From SIG636 sp045604285 (GTDB lineage: Bacteria; Bacillota; Clostridia; Oscillospirales; CAG-382): DNA of 5,409 bases. Of the stretch, positions 5,285 to 5,409 are shown in pieces. A program made the translations under genes and the position numbers. The stretch is taken from positions 1-5,409 of the forward strand of contig JAZUNS010000012.1 of assembly GCA_045604285.1 (NCBI GenBank), written 5' to 3'. The first letter of the stretch is position 1, and every line of letters begins with the position of its first letter. The notes under the pieces are model-generated. The model was not told the DNA's origin. It saw only the letters and a list, made by a program, of their open reading frames with translations, and did no database searches.

Positions 5285-5359
5285 ATATCACGAAACCGAT
5301 AGGTTTCATATCACTTTCGCAAAGCGAAAATATCACGCTGACTTTAGTCAGCATATCAC
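5285..5359. repeat. Hairpin array, right half (ATATCAC orientation)
   Basis: Four perfect ATATCAC 7-mers start at 5285, 5308, 5330 and 5353. Between them are three perfect 6-bp hairpins with unrelated stems: GAAACC/GGTTTC (loop GATA), TTTCGC/GCGAAA (loop AAA) and GCTGAC/GTCAGC (loop TTTA). The period is 22-23 nt. The 7-mer is the reverse complement of that in the left half, so the two halves form an imperfect inverted repeat. I recognise no named element. Confidence 0.85.
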
Positions 5360-5368
5360 TTATCAGAC

Positions 5369-5409
5369 AAAAAAGAAAGAGAAGACTCGTTATGATACGA
5401 ATCTTCTCT
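5369..5409 (-). terminator. Terminator for a converging gene beyond the right edge
   Basis: Arms 5378-5389 and 5398-5409 pair over 8 bp, one C-A mismatch and 3 bp, with the loop TTATGATA. On the minus strand the stem is followed by TTCTTTTTT (the A-rich stretch 5369-5377 on the plus strand), a good U-tract. It should end a minus-strand gene lying to the right. If a T-run follows beyond 5409, it also ends the surface-protein transcript. Confidence 0.7.

Noticed and set aside
5163..5359. CRISPR array
   Set aside because: The conserved units are only 7 nt, change orientation midway, and the intervening sequences are self-complementary hairpins, not spacers.

Overview
The window reads as a chromosomal segment of a Gram-positive, low-to-mid GC bacterium, most likely a gut-type member of the class Clostridia (Bacillota). 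The reasons are strong purine-rich ribosome binding sites, TTGACA/TATAAT-type promoters with 17-nt spacers, intrinsic terminators, and a sortase-anchored (LPDTG) surface protein with Cys/His-rich repeats of a style common in gut Clostridia. The assignment to a class is inference; no rRNA or marker gene is present.

Layout. Positions 1-90 hold the last codons of an unidentified plus-strand gene and its terminator. Positions 187-2789, on the minus strand, form a branched-chain amino acid operon transcribed right to left: ridA (enamine/imine deaminase), ilvB (acetohydroxyacid synthase large subunit) and ilvN (its regulatory small subunit). ilvB and ilvN overlap by 4 bases (ATGA). A well-formed promoter lies at 2951-2979. 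Between it and ridA is a leader of about 150 nt with three consecutive, mutually exclusive RNA pairings that end in a GC-rich terminator, which is the layout of a transcription attenuator. RidA turns 2-aminoacrylate and 2-aminocrotonate into pyruvate and 2-ketobutyrate, and these are the two substrates of the IlvBN enzyme, so the three genes make a coherent unit.

Positions 2990-3308 are a gene-free, AT-rich divergent region. A near-perfect consensus promoter at 3309-3337 then drives the plus-strand gene 3416-5131. It encodes a 571-residue secreted, cell-wall-anchored protein: signal peptide, a probable thioester (TQXA-type) adhesion domain with candidate Cys47-Gln112 crosslink, five Cys/His-rich repeats in a symmetric short-long-long-short-terminal order, LPDTG sorting signal, membrane helix and basic tail.

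Positions 5163-5359, just downstream, hold the most unusual element: a run of small hairpins with unrelated stems separated by a conserved 7-mer. The 7-mer is GTGATAT in the left half and ATATCAC in the right half, so the whole block is an imperfect inverted repeat with long-range pairing potential. The window ends in a terminator for a converging minus-strand gene to the right (5369-5409).
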